64,000 nucleotides of DNA from JBBQHM01 sp038323965. GTDB lineage: Bacteria; Verrucomicrobiota; Verrucomicrobiia; Chthoniobacterales; UBA10450. A program made the translations under genes and the position numbers. Position 1 is the first letter of the stretch, and each line of letters begins with the position of its first letter. Where the stretch lies: positions 1 to 64,000 of the forward strand of contig JBBQHM010000001.1 of assembly GCA_038323965.1 (NCBI GenBank), in the 5' to 3' direction. This document shows, in pieces, positions 1 through 9,252 of the stretch. The notes under the pieces are model-generated. The model was not told the DNA's origin. It saw only the letters and a program-made list of their open reading frames with translations, and searched no databases.

Positions 1-1028
1 GCGATCGCGGTGGGGTGATGACCAAAATCGTCGATCACAGTCACTCCGCGCGCTTGGCCGCGAATCTCCTGGCGACGTGCGATGCCTTTGAAACTCGCCA
101 GCGCTTCCCGCACTTTCGCCCCCGGCGCGCCGTAGAACTTCGCCGCGGAAATTGCCATCGCAGCATTGCGAACGTTGAACTCGCCAACCATCGGGATCTC
201 CCAGCTGTCCTCGTCGAGTTTGAAGCGCGAACCTTCGTCCGTATAAACGATATCGCTGATTCTACGTCCGCAGTTTTCGCCGATTCCAACTTCGACGATG
301 GGCGCGATGCAATCCTGCGCGACCGCGCGACAATTCCCGTCATCGCCATTCAGCAACACCATCCCGTTTTGCGGCACGATATTGAGCAAACGACGAAAAC
401 TCAGTTTGATTTCATCGAGGTTCTTGAAGATGTCCGCGTGATCGAACTCAATGTTGTTCACGATCAATAACTCGGGCTGGTAATGGACGAATTTCGAGCG
501 TTTATCGAAAAACGCGGTGTCGTATTCGTCGCCCTCAATGACGAAATGCCTGGAATCATTAAAGTGCGCGCCGCGCCCGAAGTTTCGCGGGATTCCACCG
601 ATCATGTAGCTCGGCTCGAACCCGGCGCACTCCATCATCCATGCGAGAAGTGCGGTCGTGGTCGTCTTCCCGTGGGTGCCGGCCACGACCAGATTGTGTC
701 GCCCGCGCAGGAATTCGTTCTTTAAAACTTCCGGCAGCGAGAGATAAAATAGCTTCTGGTTGAGCACCGCCTCAACTTCGGGATTTCCGCGTTTCATGGC
801 GTTACCAACGACGATGACGTCTGCGCCAGACGGAATGTTTTCGGCACGAAATGGCGAGGTCAGCGCGATGCCACGTTCCTCCAGAAACGTCGACATCGGC
901 GGATAGATGTTTTCGTCCGATCCTGTGACGGTGAGGCCCCGCTCCCGCAATGCTGCCGCCACCGCACCCATCGCGGTTCCGCAAATGCCGAGGAAATGAA
1001 AATGTCGCGCGTCGCGCTTCTGGCTCAC
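1..1028 (-). CDS. mpl: UDP-N-acetylmuramate:tripeptide ligase Mpl, C-terminus cut by window edge
   Basis: Mpl reattaches the recycled murein tripeptide L-Ala-gamma-D-Glu-mDAP to UDP-MurNAc in the cytoplasm (peptidoglycan recycling). I translated the reverse strand from a GTG start. The N-terminus reads HFHFLGICGTAMGAVAAALR, the Rossmann-type opening typical of Mpl, which differs from MurC in its GTAMG. The ATP-binding P-loop AGTHGKTTTTA lies near residue 117, and the Mur-ligase segments EGDEYDTAFFDKRSKF and NNIEFDHADIF follow. About 342 residues are visible; the family is about 450 long, so the C-terminal domain continues left of the window. The GTG start is preceded by an A/G-rich stretch. 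MurC is the main alternative, but the N-terminal motif favours Mpl. Confidence 0.9.
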   Translation of the reverse strand, partial: MSQKRDARHFHFLGICGTAMGAVAAALRERGLTVTGSDENIYPPMSTFLEERGIALTSPFRAENIPSGADVIVVGNAMKRGNPEVEAVLNQKLFYLSLPEVLKNEFLRGRHNLVVAGTHGKTTTTALLAWMMECAGFEPSYMIGGIPRNFGRGAHFNDSRHFVIEGDEYDTAFFDKRSKFVHYQPELLIVNNIEFDHADIFKNLDEIKLSFRRLLNIVPQNGMVLLNGDDGNCRAVAQDCIAPIVEVGIGENCGRRISDIVYTDEGSRFKLDEDSWEIPMVGEFNVRNAAMAISAAKFYGAPGAKVREALASFKGIARRQEIRGQARGVTVIDDFGHHPTAI

Positions 1029-1091
1029 GCGTCTTCTTTACCCGCGCCAAAAACTTTCGCCACCGAAAGCGAGATTGAACGCTCAACACCG

Positions 1092-1197
1092 CGGTCATCC
1101 CGAGCGGAGTGAAGCGCAGTCGAGGGACCCCGTGGCATTCCGCGTAGCTTTGCCTCACGTCCGCAACGGGGTCCCTCTGCTTCGCTCGGGATGACCG
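1092..1197. repeat. Palindromic intergenic repeat, copy 1
   Basis: Two inverted arms of about 35 bp, CGGTCATCCCGAGC... and ...GCTCGGGATGACCG, flank a variable centre. It lies between the start of mpl and the end of the cyclase gene. This copy carries the longer left arm containing GGAGTGAAGCGCAGTCGAGG. Six further copies of the same family occur in the window. Confidence 0.9.
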
Positions 1198-1205
1198 AGT
1201 TGCGG

Positions 1206-3311
1206 CTACTTTTTCTTGAAGACCTCAACCGCATTCCACGCTTCATCCGGCGGATTCAATTCGTAGGCCGCCGCGTGGTCATGATACATGTGTGCCAGGT
1301 AATCGTCCGGATAAGCCTCCTGGAATTGCATGAACAAATTCTTGGCACCGGTGAAATCGCGCTCGCGGAACTTGCGGAACGCGTCTTCGTAAATATCGAG
1401 CAACCGTGCGCGCTCCAGCTCGATTTTATCGGTTTTCGCCCCGATGATCGTTGCCACTTCCACCGGCTCGGTTTTCCCCTTCACCTGCACGCGCGCGACG
1501 CTGCGCAGGCGAAATTCATCCTTGATCAACTCGATCGCGCTCGCGCCGACTAGAATATCGACAGCGTACGTGCGAGTGAGCGCTTCCAGCCGTGACGCAA
1601 GATTTACCGCATCGCCGATAACGGTGAGATCGGCACGTTCCTGCGAACCAATATTTCCGGCCAGCACTTCGCCGTGATTGACGCCAATACCCATGCCGAG
1701 CATCATGCGCCCTTCCGTGCGCCAGCCTTCGTTCAGGCGTTTCAACTCCCGGCGCATCGCCAGTGCCGTCCGCGCGGCCAGCTTCGCGTCCTCGGCCACA
1801 CCGCGGCTCTGGACATTGCCCCATACGACCATGATGGCGTCGCCGATAAATTTATCGAGGGTCCCGCCATTCTCGAAAACGACGTGCGTCATCGCGCTCA
1901 GATACTCGTTCAGCTGAGTGACGAGCGCCTCCGGATCGGCTTTTTCGGAAAGCGTGGTGAAGCCGATGAGGTCGGAGAACAGCATCGTCGCTGGCATGCG
2001 CGCGCCTTTGAGTGAATTGAGGTATCCGCCGGGATTCTCGAGAATTTCCTTCACGAGATTTTTCGATACGTAACGCTCGAGCGTGCGCCGCGTGCGCACT
2101 TTCTCGAGACGCTCGAGGATGTAATCGAACCCAAGCGAAAAAATGCTGCTCAACAGAAAAGCAGAGAGCACCGGCACAACCAGCAGGAAAAACCCACGCT
2201 GGTTGTATAATTCGAGCGCGACAAACACATACAAGACGGTCAGTCCGATGACCGCCGCGAGCGAAAATGTCGGTCGCCGGAGGAGTGCTATGAGCAGCCA
2301 CGCCATCAAGCCCGCGGCGCCAACGAGGGCATAGCCAAGCGTAGGATTGGTTGGGCTCAAAAACTCGTGACCTATCGCAGCCGCCATCGCATGCAGATGC
2401 AGGACCGGTCCATACATCGCCGTCTCGATGGGCGTGTTGACGACGTCATGAACCACCGGTGACGAATCTCCGACGACGATGATCTTGTTTTTGAAGAAAG
2501 CGCCGCTGCCGTAGTTCGCTTTCCAACTTCTATCGTCGAAGATTTCCCACAATTTCAGCGGCTGGTATGATCCGGCCGCGCAGTAGCGGAAAGTCCGGGG
2601 AGTAAAATCCTTCGGAACGTCCGCGGCGTGTCCAACCTTGGTCATCGCCCGCGCACTCAGCGACTGATAAACCGGCTCCCCCGGGAACGGTGGCAGTCCA
2701 ACAAGTATGCGGTCACTCCCCAAGTACTGTGCGGCACGAACTTTCTGATCCATCTGGTCAGGGAAAAAATTCACCAGCCCGACGCGGTCATCCTGCTCCG
2801 GCGGCGGTGGGATCAGGGTCGCGTTCGGGCCTACAATTTTGCTCGAGGCCCGATCAAAGTTTGCGCCAATAACAACGTGATCTCGATACTTCTCGAGCGC
2901 AGAATGAAACGCCGCATCTCCGTCGTTGGGGGGATTAAAAATGAGATCGAAGATAACGACTTGCGCTCCACCCTCGCCCACCAATCGATCCAGCAGGAGC
3001 GACCAAATTTCCCGCGACCAAGGGAAAGGTCGCTCCGTCATCAGTTGAAATGCTCGATTCGTTGCGATTTCTTCAGGACCCACTGCGGTCAGTTGGCGCG
3101 ATTCTTCATCGAGCCCGACAAACGCAAAATCTTCACGTGCCGGCGTCGTTCGTCCGTCACGGCGAAGCTTATCCTCGAAGCCTTGCTCACCGGACCACGG
3201 GGAGAAGAGGAAGGGCACGGTGGGGAATGCGCGCCCGAGGAAAATGAGCCCCGTCCAGAAGATGCAGATCGCCGCGAGCGCAGTCCGACGATGTTGCGAG
3301 AGCCAGTTCAC
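1206..3311 (-). CDS. CHASE2-domain class III adenylate/guanylate cyclase
   Basis: A 701-residue membrane sensor that probably makes cAMP. The order is: a first membrane helix at about 8-28, an extracytoplasmic CHASE2 domain at about 30-310, three closely spaced helices at about 325-392, and a class III cyclase domain at about 440-620. Metal-binding aspartates are seen in LFSDLIGF (D447) and FIGDAIMV (D491). K487 in TLDKFIGD and T563 in DLTVIGDAVN are the base-selecting positions and fit ATP use. N570 and R574 in VNLASRLE are the transition-state pair. So the catalytic set looks complete. The C-terminal tail (625-701) resembles a helical repeat such as a TPR. The gene is divergent from rplT and has no obvious operon partner; its signal is unknown. 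Confidence 0.9.
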   Translation of the reverse strand: MNWLSQHRRTALAAICIFWTGLIFLGRAFPTVPFLFSPWSGEQGFEDKLRRDGRTTPAREDFAFVGLDEESRQLTAVGPEEIATNRAFQLMTERPFPWSREIWSLLLDRLVGEGGAQVVIFDLIFNPPNDGDAAFHSALEKYRDHVVIGANFDRASSKIVGPNATLIPPPPEQDDRVGLVNFFPDQMDQKVRAAQYLGSDRILVGLPPFPGEPVYQSLSARAMTKVGHAADVPKDFTPRTFRYCAAGSYQPLKLWEIFDDRSWKANYGSGAFFKNKIIVVGDSSPVVHDVVNTPIETAMYGPVLHLHAMAAAIGHEFLSPTNPTLGYALVGAAGLMAWLLIALLRRPTFSLAAVIGLTVLYVFVALELYNQRGFFLLVVPVLSAFLLSSIFSLGFDYILERLEKVRTRRTLERYVSKNLVKEILENPGGYLNSLKGARMPATMLFSDLIGFTTLSEKADPEALVTQLNEYLSAMTHVVFENGGTLDKFIGDAIMVVWGNVQSRGVAEDAKLAARTALAMRRELKRLNEGWRTEGRMMLGMGIGVNHGEVLAGNIGSQERADLTVIGDAVNLASRLEALTRTYAVDILVGASAIELIKDEFRLRSVARVQVKGKTEPVEVATIIGAKTDKIELERARLLDIYEDAFRKFRERDFTGAKNLFMQFQEAYPDDYLAHMYHDHAAAYELNPPDEAWNAVEVFKKK

Positions 3312-3650
3312 GCCGCGACGTTATGAAAGTGCGTTTCGTTGAGGAAGCGCAAAACCTCTCCGGTCATCCCGAGCGAAGCCGAGGGACCCAGTCGACGCAG
3401 AAGCGACGCGGCTGGTTGTTCCACGGGGTTCCTCGGCTTTCGCTCGGGATGACCGGGAAACTGACCCAAACATTGGTTGCGCAGGTTGCGATTTGCCAAA
3501 CCGCACCTAATCTCCCCACCGGTTCGCAGTTGAACCAAGATCTGCTCACCTGGTCCGCAAGTCGGATCTGATCAGCACGCGAGGTCGCGCAGATCATATA
3601 TATAAGAACAGCGCGCTGAATGAGGATCCCGCCCCGGCGGGAATAACAAC
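3312..3650. other. Intergenic region between divergent cyclase and rplT
   Basis: It holds repeat copy 2 and then about 195 bp of rplT leader. The leader contains an imperfect dyad (GATCAGCACGCGA / TCGCGCAGATC, about 3574-3597), a TATATATAA stretch that could be a -10 box, and just before the start codon a GC hairpin CCCGCC-CC-GGCGGG (about 3628-3641). L20 represses its own operon in many bacteria through leader RNA structures, so these hairpins could be such a target. That is inference only. infC and rpmI, the usual upstream partners of rplT, are absent here. Confidence 0.5.
3361..3455. repeat. Palindromic intergenic repeat, copy 2
   Basis: Arms CGGTCATCCCGAGCGAAGCC and its complement enclose a short variable core (about GTCGACGCAGAAGCGACGCG). 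It lies in the leader between the cyclase and rplT. Same family as copy 1. Confidence 0.9.
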
Positions 3651-4046
3651 ATGCCAAGAGCCACCAACGCCCCGGCCAGCCGGGAGCGACGCAAACGCGT
3701 TATCAAAGCCGCGAAAGGTTATCGCGGACGCCGTTCTAAACTTTTCCGTTACGCGAAGGATGCGACGATGAAGGCCAAGTATTGGTCTTATCGCGATCGC
3801 AAGACACGCAAACGCAATTTCCGCATGCTCTGGGTGCAGCGCTTGAATGCCGCCGCCCGGGCACACGGCCTGACCTACAGCCGTTTCGCCGAAGGCTTGA
3901 AAGCTTCCGGTATTGGCCTCGACCGGAAAATTCTCGCTGATCTCTGCGTGAACGACGAAGCCGCCTTCAAGAGCATCGTCGAGCAGGTGAAGACGGCGCT
4001 CGAGAAGAAGTCGAGCGAGAAGCCGAAAGCGAAGAAAGCCGCGTAG
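3651..4046 (+). CDS. rplT: 50S ribosomal protein L20
   Basis: L20 binds 23S rRNA early in large-subunit assembly. The protein is 131 residues, slightly longer than the usual 115-120 because of a Lys/Ala-rich C-terminal tail (KKSSEKPKAKKAA). Family marks are MPRATNAPASRERRKRV at the start, AKGYRGRRSKLFRYAK and the conserved RDRKTRKRNFRMLWVQRLNA. The neighbours downstream are pheS and pheT on the same strand, the common rplT-pheST order. The usual infC and rpmI are not upstream. Confidence 0.97.
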   Translation: MPRATNAPASRERRKRVIKAAKGYRGRRSKLFRYAKDATMKAKYWSYRDRKTRKRNFRMLWVQRLNAAARAHGLTYSRFAEGLKASGIGLDRKILADLCVNDEAAFKSIVEQVKTALEKKSSEKPKAKKAA

Positions 4047-4047
4047 C

Positions 4048-4080
4048 GTAGTTGTGGGGCAGGCGGTGCGCCCGCCCTAC
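4048..4080. repeat. Short GC-rich hairpin repeat (GGCGGTGCGCC type)
   Basis: The perfect-stem hairpin GGGC-A-GGCG-GTG-CGCC-C-GCCC is flanked by GTAG and CTAC. It is located between rplT and pheS. No T-run follows, so it is not an intrinsic terminator. A similar element with the same GTG loop lies at 22504-22522. Confidence 0.5.
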
Positions 4081-4130
4081 AATCGAGAAGAGCGTTGAAC
4101 GTTGCGTGTTCGCCGTTCACGTTAATTCCG

Positions 4131-5147
4131 ATGACGCACCCGCTCGAAGTCCTGCGCGCCGACGCGTTGCGCGAGATCGCCGACGCGACGGATGAGAAAT
4201 CTCTCGACGCCGCGCGCGTAAAATTCCTCGGTAAGAGCGGCAGCATCACGGCCTGGAGCGACAAAATGAAGTCGCTCTCTAAAGAAGAGAAACCGGTCGT
4301 CGGCAAACTGCTCAACGAAACGCGCAACGCCGTCACGCCTGCACTCGAGGCGCGCGCCGCAGAATTTCGCGAACGCACCGAGATCGCATCGCTTTCGAAC
4401 ATCGACATCACCTTGCCCGGAACACCGCACGCACGCGGCGCAATTCATCCCCTCACCCAGATGCTTGATCGCAGCATTTCGATTTTTCGACGCATGGGAT
4501 TCGCGCTCGCCGACGGGCCGGATGTCGATGACGAATGGCACTGCTTCGACGCCCTGAATACCGCCGCCGATCATCCTGCGCGCAACGAACAGGACACATT
4601 TTATCTGCCCGACGGCCGTTTACTGCGAACGCACACTTCCACCGTCCAGATTCGAACGATGGCATCCGCGCCGCCGCCGATTCGCGTGATCGCACCCGGC
4701 GCCGCGTATCGGCGTGATGAAGTTGACGCTACGCACAGCGCGCAGTTCCACCAGATCGAAGGTCTCTACGTCGATAAAGATGTGAGCGTCGCCGACCTCA
4801 AAGGCACGATTGAGTTTTTCCTTCGTGAGCTGCTTGGCTCGAAAACGCAGGTTCGTTTCCGTCCGCATTTTTTCCCGTTCACCGAGCCGAGTTTTGAATT
4901 CGATGTGAAATCGAAAGCGCTGAAAACCGGCGAAAAATGGCTGGAACTGGCGGGGTGCGGAATAGTGCATCCCACCGTCTTCGAAGAAGTGAACCGCGCC
5001 CGCGGCGACAACGCTTACGATCCCGAGGAAAACACGGGGTTCGCCTTTGGCCTCGGGATGGATCGGCTCGCCATGATCATGTTCGATATTCCCGACATCC
5101 GGCTTTTCGCGCAGAACGATCTGCGTTTCCTGAGGCAGTTCGCGTGA
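4131..5147 (+). CDS. pheS: Phenylalanyl-tRNA synthetase alpha subunit
   Basis: Catalytic subunit of the (alpha-beta)2 class II enzyme that charges tRNA-Phe. With the ATG at 4131 the protein is 338 residues, near the normal 330-350; an earlier in-frame ATG at 4095 would add 12 unconserved residues. An N-terminal coiled-coil arm (1-90) is followed by the catalytic core. Motif 2 is DATHSAQFHQIEGLYVDKD, and motif 3 is FAFGLGMDRLAMIMFDIPD with the ATP-binding Arg. The gene is separated from pheT by a palindromic repeat rather than by a short operon spacer. Confidence 0.96.
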   Translation: MTHPLEVLRADALREIADATDEKSLDAARVKFLGKSGSITAWSDKMKSLSKEEKPVVGKLLNETRNAVTPALEARAAEFRERTEIASLSNIDITLPGTPHARGAIHPLTQMLDRSISIFRRMGFALADGPDVDDEWHCFDALNTAADHPARNEQDTFYLPDGRLLRTHTSTVQIRTMASAPPPIRVIAPGAAYRRDEVDATHSAQFHQIEGLYVDKDVSVADLKGTIEFFLRELLGSKTQVRFRPHFFPFTEPSFEFDVKSKALKTGEKWLELAGCGIVHPTVFEEVNRARGDNAYDPEENTGFAFGLGMDRLAMIMFDIPDIRLFAQNDLRFLRQFA

Positions 5148-5155
5148 GCAAACAA

Positions 5156-5240
5156 CGGTCATCCCGAGCGAAGCCGAGGGACCCCGCGGCGGTACGATTG
5201 CTTTCGCGACGGGGTCCCTCGGCTTCGCTCGGGATAACGG
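5156..5240. repeat. Palindromic intergenic repeat, copy 3, between pheS and pheT
   Basis: Two near-perfect inverted arms (GGTCATCCCGAGCGAAGCCG and complement) enclose about 15 bp. It begins 9 bp after the pheS stop and ends 11 bp before the pheT start, so it fills the whole intercistronic gap. In a pheST mRNA it would form a very stable hairpin next to the pheT ribosome-binding site. Confidence 0.92.
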
Positions 5241-5250
5241 ACTTAGAGTC

Positions 5251-7611
5251 ATGAAGTTTTCTCTCAACTGGCTGCGCGAGTTCGTTGACCTTCCACCGAG
5301 CGTGGACGCACTGGCGGAACTTCTTACCCTTGCCGGCGTCGAGATCGAAGGTATCGAAAAACGCGGCGCCGATTTTGAGAAGGTCGTCGTCGCGCAAATC
5401 AAGGAATCAAAGCAGCATCCAAACGCCGATCGCCTCAGCGTTTGCGTAGTGGACGACGGCAGCGGGACGCCGCGCCAAATCGTTTGCGGCGCGAAGAACT
5501 ACAAGGTGGGCGACAAGGTCCCGCTCGCGCTGCCAGGCGCAGAATTGCCCGGCGACCTCAAGATCAAGGCGAGCAAACTGCGCGGAGTCGAAAGTGAAGG
5601 AATGCTTTGCAGCGCCAGGGAACTTGGCATCGCCGAAGATGCGGCTGGCCTGCTCATTTTATCGCCCGAAGCCAGGATCGGCACTCCGATCGGAACGCTT
5701 TTTCCTGCCGATACCATTTTCGACGTCGAGATCACACCCAACCGCGGCGATCTTTTAAGTCACCTCGGTCTGGCGCGGGAAATCTCGGCTCTTGTTGGAC
5801 AACCGCTCCGGTCGCCTATCGCGAAGACGTCCCGCGTCGCGCCCACCCTGCAAACGGGCGGCGTCATGATTTCTGCAGAGCGCGAATGTCCTTTCTACTC
5901 CGCGCGCCGGATCGAAAACATCACCGTCGGCCCAAGCCCGGAATGGTTGCGCGCGAAAATCGAAAGCGTCGGCATTCGGTCCATTAACAACGTCGTCGAT
6001 ATCACCAACTTTGTGATGCTAGAGCTTGGTCAACCGCTGCACGCTTTCGACGCCGATAAACTCGAAGGCGCGATCAACGTTCGGCTCGCGCAGGCCGACG
6101 AAAAATTTCTCGCGCTCGACGGCAAAACCTATTCGCTCCGCGCGACTGATCTCGTCGTTGGCGATCAAAAATGCGCCGTCGCGATCGCGGGCGTGATGGG
6201 CGGAGAAGAAACCGGCGTCACGGCCACAACGAAAAACGTCCTGCTGGAGAGCGCCTACTTTCGACCGGAAACCGTTCGGAAAACAGCTCGCGAATTGAAT
6301 TTGCCGAGCGATTCCAGCTATCGCTTCGAGCGCGGCATCGATCCCGGAATGACCATGCGAGCGTCGGAGCGCGCCGCGAATTTCATTCACGAAATCGCGA
6401 ACGGAGTTCCGATCAAGGAAACCGACATCGCGGGCGACCTGCCGAATAGTCCGCCGGATGTCCGGTTACGATCTGGGCGTGCCGATAAAATTCTTGGGGT
6501 TCATCTCGAAGCCAGTCGCATGGACGAAATTCTAACGAGATTTGGGTTGGTTAAGTCGGGCGAGGAAAGCTGGACAATTCCAAGCTTCCGCCGCGACCTC
6601 GCCCGCGAAGAGGACCTCATCGAGGAGATCGTTCGCGTTCACGGCATCGATAATATCAAGGCAACAGATCGCACTCGTTCGACGCCTCTCAGTGCCGCGG
6701 ACCACGCCTACGATTTCGAGGCGGAGCTGCGGCAACAAATGATCGCCGCCGGATTGAACGAAGTGCGTACTTCGCGACTCATTCCGCGCGCACTGATCGG
6801 AAGCGGATTTTCCGAACGCGCGGCCCATCTGCGCAATCCGCTGAATGAGGATCACGTCGCGTTGCGCCCGAGCTTGATTGCCGGATTGCTCGACGTGGTC
6901 GGGCGGAATTTGCGAGCCGGCATGTCTAGCATTGCGCTTTTTGAATTGGGTCGCGTGTTCGATTCCGAAACCGCGATCGAGGAACAACGTCTCGCCCTCG
7001 TGCTCACGGGCGCGCGCACCAACACGCCTGATTGGCGGGGCGAACCGAAGCGACGCTTCGACGTTTTCGATGTCAAAGGCGTTATCGATTCGATCGCGGT
7101 TTCCTGTCGCCGCGATTACGCGAAAACCTCTCACCCGAGCCTCGCACTGGCAGCGCAGATCAATTTAAATGCGAAACCTGCAGGTATCTTTGGCCAGCTG
7201 GCGCGCTCACTCGCGAACGGACTGGATGCAACCAGCGGAATTTTCGTCGCCGAGTTTAAGCTTGATGCGATTCTTGCCGGGCGCAGCTCGACGAAGCGCT
7301 TCGCGGAGATCGATAAATTCCCTTCGGTCACGCGCGACATTGCGATGATTGCACCCGATCAACTCGCGCACGCCGAAATCACGCGCGTAATCGGTTCACC
7401 AAAGGAACCGCTCCTCGCGTCGATCGATCTTTTCGATTTGTTCACCGGCAGCGCGGAAAATGCTGTGGGCGCAGGTCGCAAGTCGGTTGCGTATTCATTG
7501 ACGTATCGATCGAATAATCGCACGCTAACCAACGACGAAGTGAACGCAGCACATGGACGCATCCGGGAACGGTTACGGACCGAATTAGGTGTAGAGCTGC
7601 GCGAGCAGTAG
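5251..7611 (+). CDS. pheT: Phenylalanyl-tRNA synthetase beta subunit
   Basis: Non-catalytic subunit that binds tRNA-Phe and edits mischarged Tyr-tRNA. The 786 residues match the family's usual length (about 790-800). An N-terminal tRNA-binding OB domain (about 39-150) contains VVVAQIKESKQHPNADRLSV. It is followed by the B3/B4 editing region with RSINNVVDITNFVMLELGQP, the B5 domain (about 400-470), the catalytic-like core (ending near 680) and a C-terminal anticodon-binding FDX-ACB domain (about 695-786). It should be co-transcribed with pheS despite the intervening repeat. Confidence 0.97.
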   Translation: MKFSLNWLREFVDLPPSVDALAELLTLAGVEIEGIEKRGADFEKVVVAQIKESKQHPNADRLSVCVVDDGSGTPRQIVCGAKNYKVGDKVPLALPGAELPGDLKIKASKLRGVESEGMLCSARELGIAEDAAGLLILSPEARIGTPIGTLFPADTIFDVEITPNRGDLLSHLGLAREISALVGQPLRSPIAKTSRVAPTLQTGGVMISAERECPFYSARRIENITVGPSPEWLRAKIESVGIRSINNVVDITNFVMLELGQPLHAFDADKLEGAINVRLAQADEKFLALDGKTYSLRATDLVVGDQKCAVAIAGVMGGEETGVTATTKNVLLESAYFRPETVRKTARELNLPSDSSYRFERGIDPGMTMRASERAANFIHEIANGVPIKETDIAGDLPNSPPDVRLRSGRADKILGVHLEASRMDEILTRFGLVKSGEESWTIPSFRRDLAREEDLIEEIVRVHGIDNIKATDRTRSTPLSAADHAYDFEAELRQQMIAAGLNEVRTSRLIPRALIGSGFSERAAHLRNPLNEDHVALRPSLIAGLLDVVGRNLRAGMSSIALFELGRVFDSETAIEEQRLALVLTGARTNTPDWRGEPKRRFDVFDVKGVIDSIAVSCRRDYAKTSHPSLALAAQINLNAKPAGIFGQLARSLANGLDATSGIFVAEFKLDAILAGRSSTKRFAEIDKFPSVTRDIAMIAPDQLAHAEITRVIGSPKEPLLASIDLFDLFTGSAENAVGAGRKSVAYSLTYRSNNRTLTNDEVNAAHGRIRERLRTELGVELREQ

Positions 7612-7699
7612 TTCTTTGAAATTCGCTGAGAGGCGCCGGTTGAGGGTTGGGATGGAAAGCAGCTTTTTCCGCTCAACTCTCTACCGACGACTTTTAGCA

Positions 7700-7888
7700 T
7701 TTACGCTGCGATGTACGCGATTACAGGTGTGAATCCCGAACCGATATTTCATTAACAATGGAGGCTTGGTTGTCGGCGACATGACATGCCTTCATTGGAA
7801 GTCAGGAGCGCCGGCGCCGGTCATCCGCCCGTTACCGATAGGGAACGGGAATTCCTCCTAAACGGCACCTGCGGGGTATCTTTTTCCA
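7700..7888 (+). ncRNA. ssrS: 6S RNA
   Basis: 6S RNA binds housekeeping RNA polymerase by mimicking an open promoter. The region between pheT and carA has a 5' part reading GATGTACGCG...CCCGAACCGATATTTCATT, closely like the E. coli 6S stretch GAUGUUCGC...CCUGAGCCGAUAUUUCAU. Its 3' part is CACCTGCGGGGTATC, matching the E. coli CCUGCGGCGGCAUC. GATGT-A-CGC pairs with GCG-GG-GTATC to form the closing stem. The interior contains CCCGTT/AACGGG and other short helices. A strong terminator follows immediately. The ends are approximate. I recalled the E. coli sequence from memory, so a covariance search is the decisive test. Confidence 0.75.
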
Positions 7889-7891
7889 AAG

Positions 7892-7925
7892 CGCCCGGAT
7901 CGAAAAATCGATTCGGGCGTTTTTG
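7892..7925 (+). terminator. Rho-independent terminator after 6S RNA
   Basis: CGCCCGGATCGA - AAAA - TCGATTCGGGCG is a near-perfect 12-bp stem followed directly by TTTTTGCTTTT. It ends the 6S RNA transcript and any read-through from pheT before carA. Confidence 0.88.
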
Positions 7926-7938
7926 CTTTTCATCTAAT

Positions 7939-8021
7939 CGTCATCCCGAGCGAAGCCGAGGGACCCCGTCGCGGTAGCTGTGATTTGCGTCACGGGGTCC
8001 CTCGACTTCGCTCGGGATGAC
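7939..8021. repeat. Palindromic intergenic repeat, copy 4
   Basis: A compact copy with near-perfect arms (CGTCATCCCGAGCGAAGCCG and complement) around a core of about 20 bp. It sits between the 6S terminator and the carA start. Confidence 0.92.
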
Positions 8022-8080
8022 AGAAGCGGCGCGGCGCTTCCACGTTGAAATTCCACGCGATGCGCCGAAACTGCCCGCCG

Positions 8081-9217
8081 ATGCGCGCACTTCTCGCTCT
8101 CGAAGATGGCCGGACATTCGAGGGCGAATCCTTCGGCGCGACGGGCACGAGCGTCGGCGAGATTTGTTTCAATACCTCGATGACCGGTTACCAGGAAGTG
8201 CTAACCGATCCTTCCTACCGCGGCCAGATCGTCGCCATGACTTATCCGCTCATCGGAAATTACGGCACGAACGCGCTCGACCAGGAAAGCGGCGAGCCGC
8301 ACGTGCGCGGATTCGTCATCGAAGAATTGAGCGAGATCGCGAGCAACTGGCGTTCAGAAACCTCGCTCAATGATTACCTGAAGCGCTGGAAAATTCCCGG
8401 CATCCAGGGAATCGACACGCGCGCTCTGACGCGACATCTCCGCACGCTCGGCGCCATGAAAGCCTGCCTCACGACCGAGGATATTTCGCCGGAGCACGCG
8501 ACCAAACGCGCGCTGGAAGGCGCAGGCGTGATCGGCATGGATTACGTGCGCGAAGTTACCGCGCAGAAATCGTATCGCTGGGATCCGGACGATTCGCTCA
8601 GTGAGATTTGGTCGATCGCGACGGGCGACGCGCGACCTTTGCTTCCCCCGATTAGATATCGCGTCGTGGCCTACGATTACGGCATTAAACAAAACATCCT
8701 GCGCCTGCTTCGACAGCACGGATTTGAAGTTACCGTTGTCCCGGCCACCACGAGCGCGGCCGACGCGTTGCAGTTTAATCCCGACGGCATCTTTCTCTCG
8801 AATGGTCCCGGCGATCCTGCGGCGCTCGACTACGCGCACGAAGCGGTTCGCGGGTTGATGGGCCAGAAACCGATCTTCGGGATTTGTCTCGGTCACCAGG
8901 TGCTGGGTTACGCCTACGGCGGCAAAACCTTCAAGCTTAAGTTCGGACATCGCGGCGGGAATCAGCCGGTGAAGGATCTCCGCACCGGCAAAGTTGCGAT
9001 CACGTCACAGAATCACGGCTTCGCGGTCGATCCCGATTCCTTGCCGAAGGAAGTGGAAGTGACGCATGTGAATCTGAATGACGGCACCGTCGAAGGCATG
9101 CGGCATCGCGAACTGCCGGTGTTTAGCGTGCAATATCATCCGGAAGCCGCGCCCGGCCCGCACGATGCCGCATATTTTTTCGAACAATTCGCGGAGTTGA
9201 TCGAAGCAAATCGCTGA
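8081..9217 (+). CDS. carA: Carbamoyl-phosphate synthase small (glutaminase) subunit
   Basis: Hydrolyses glutamine and passes ammonia to CarB for carbamoyl phosphate, feeding arginine and pyrimidine synthesis. I start it at the ATG at 8081 (378 residues; [17 protein letters not shown] is the family N-terminus). An ATG 36 bp upstream would add unconserved residues. The N-terminal CPSase domain has the conserved [20 protein letters not shown]. The C-terminal class I amidotransferase domain carries the nucleophile in [17 protein letters not shown] and the His/Glu pair in [11 protein letters not shown]. carB is not adjacent. carA stands alone, facing a convergent glycosyltransferase gene. Confidence 0.96.
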   Translation: MRALLALEDGRTFEGESFGATGTSVGEICFNTSMTGYQEVLTDPSYRGQIVAMTYPLIGNYGTNALDQESGEPHVRGFVIEELSEIASNWRSETSLNDYLKRWKIPGIQGIDTRALTRHLRTLGAMKACLTTEDISPEHATKRALEGAGVIGMDYVREVTAQKSYRWDPDDSLSEIWSIATGDARPLLPPIRYRVVAYDYGIKQNILRLLRQHGFEVTVVPATTSAADALQFNPDGIFLSNGPGDPAALDYAHEAVRGLMGQKPIFGICLGHQVLGYAYGGKTFKLKFGHRGGNQPVKDLRTGKVAITSQNHGFAVDPDSLPKEVEVTHVNLNDGTVEGMRHRELPVFSVQYHPEAAPGPHDAAYFFEQFAELIEANR

Positions 9218-9252
9218 TCCGACGCTGCCGCTGCGCGAACGGAAAAAGCATC

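Noticed and set aside
4620..5402. 260-codon open frame opposite pheS/pheT
   Set aside because: Shadow of real genes on the other strand; it runs through the palindromic repeat and resembles nothing.
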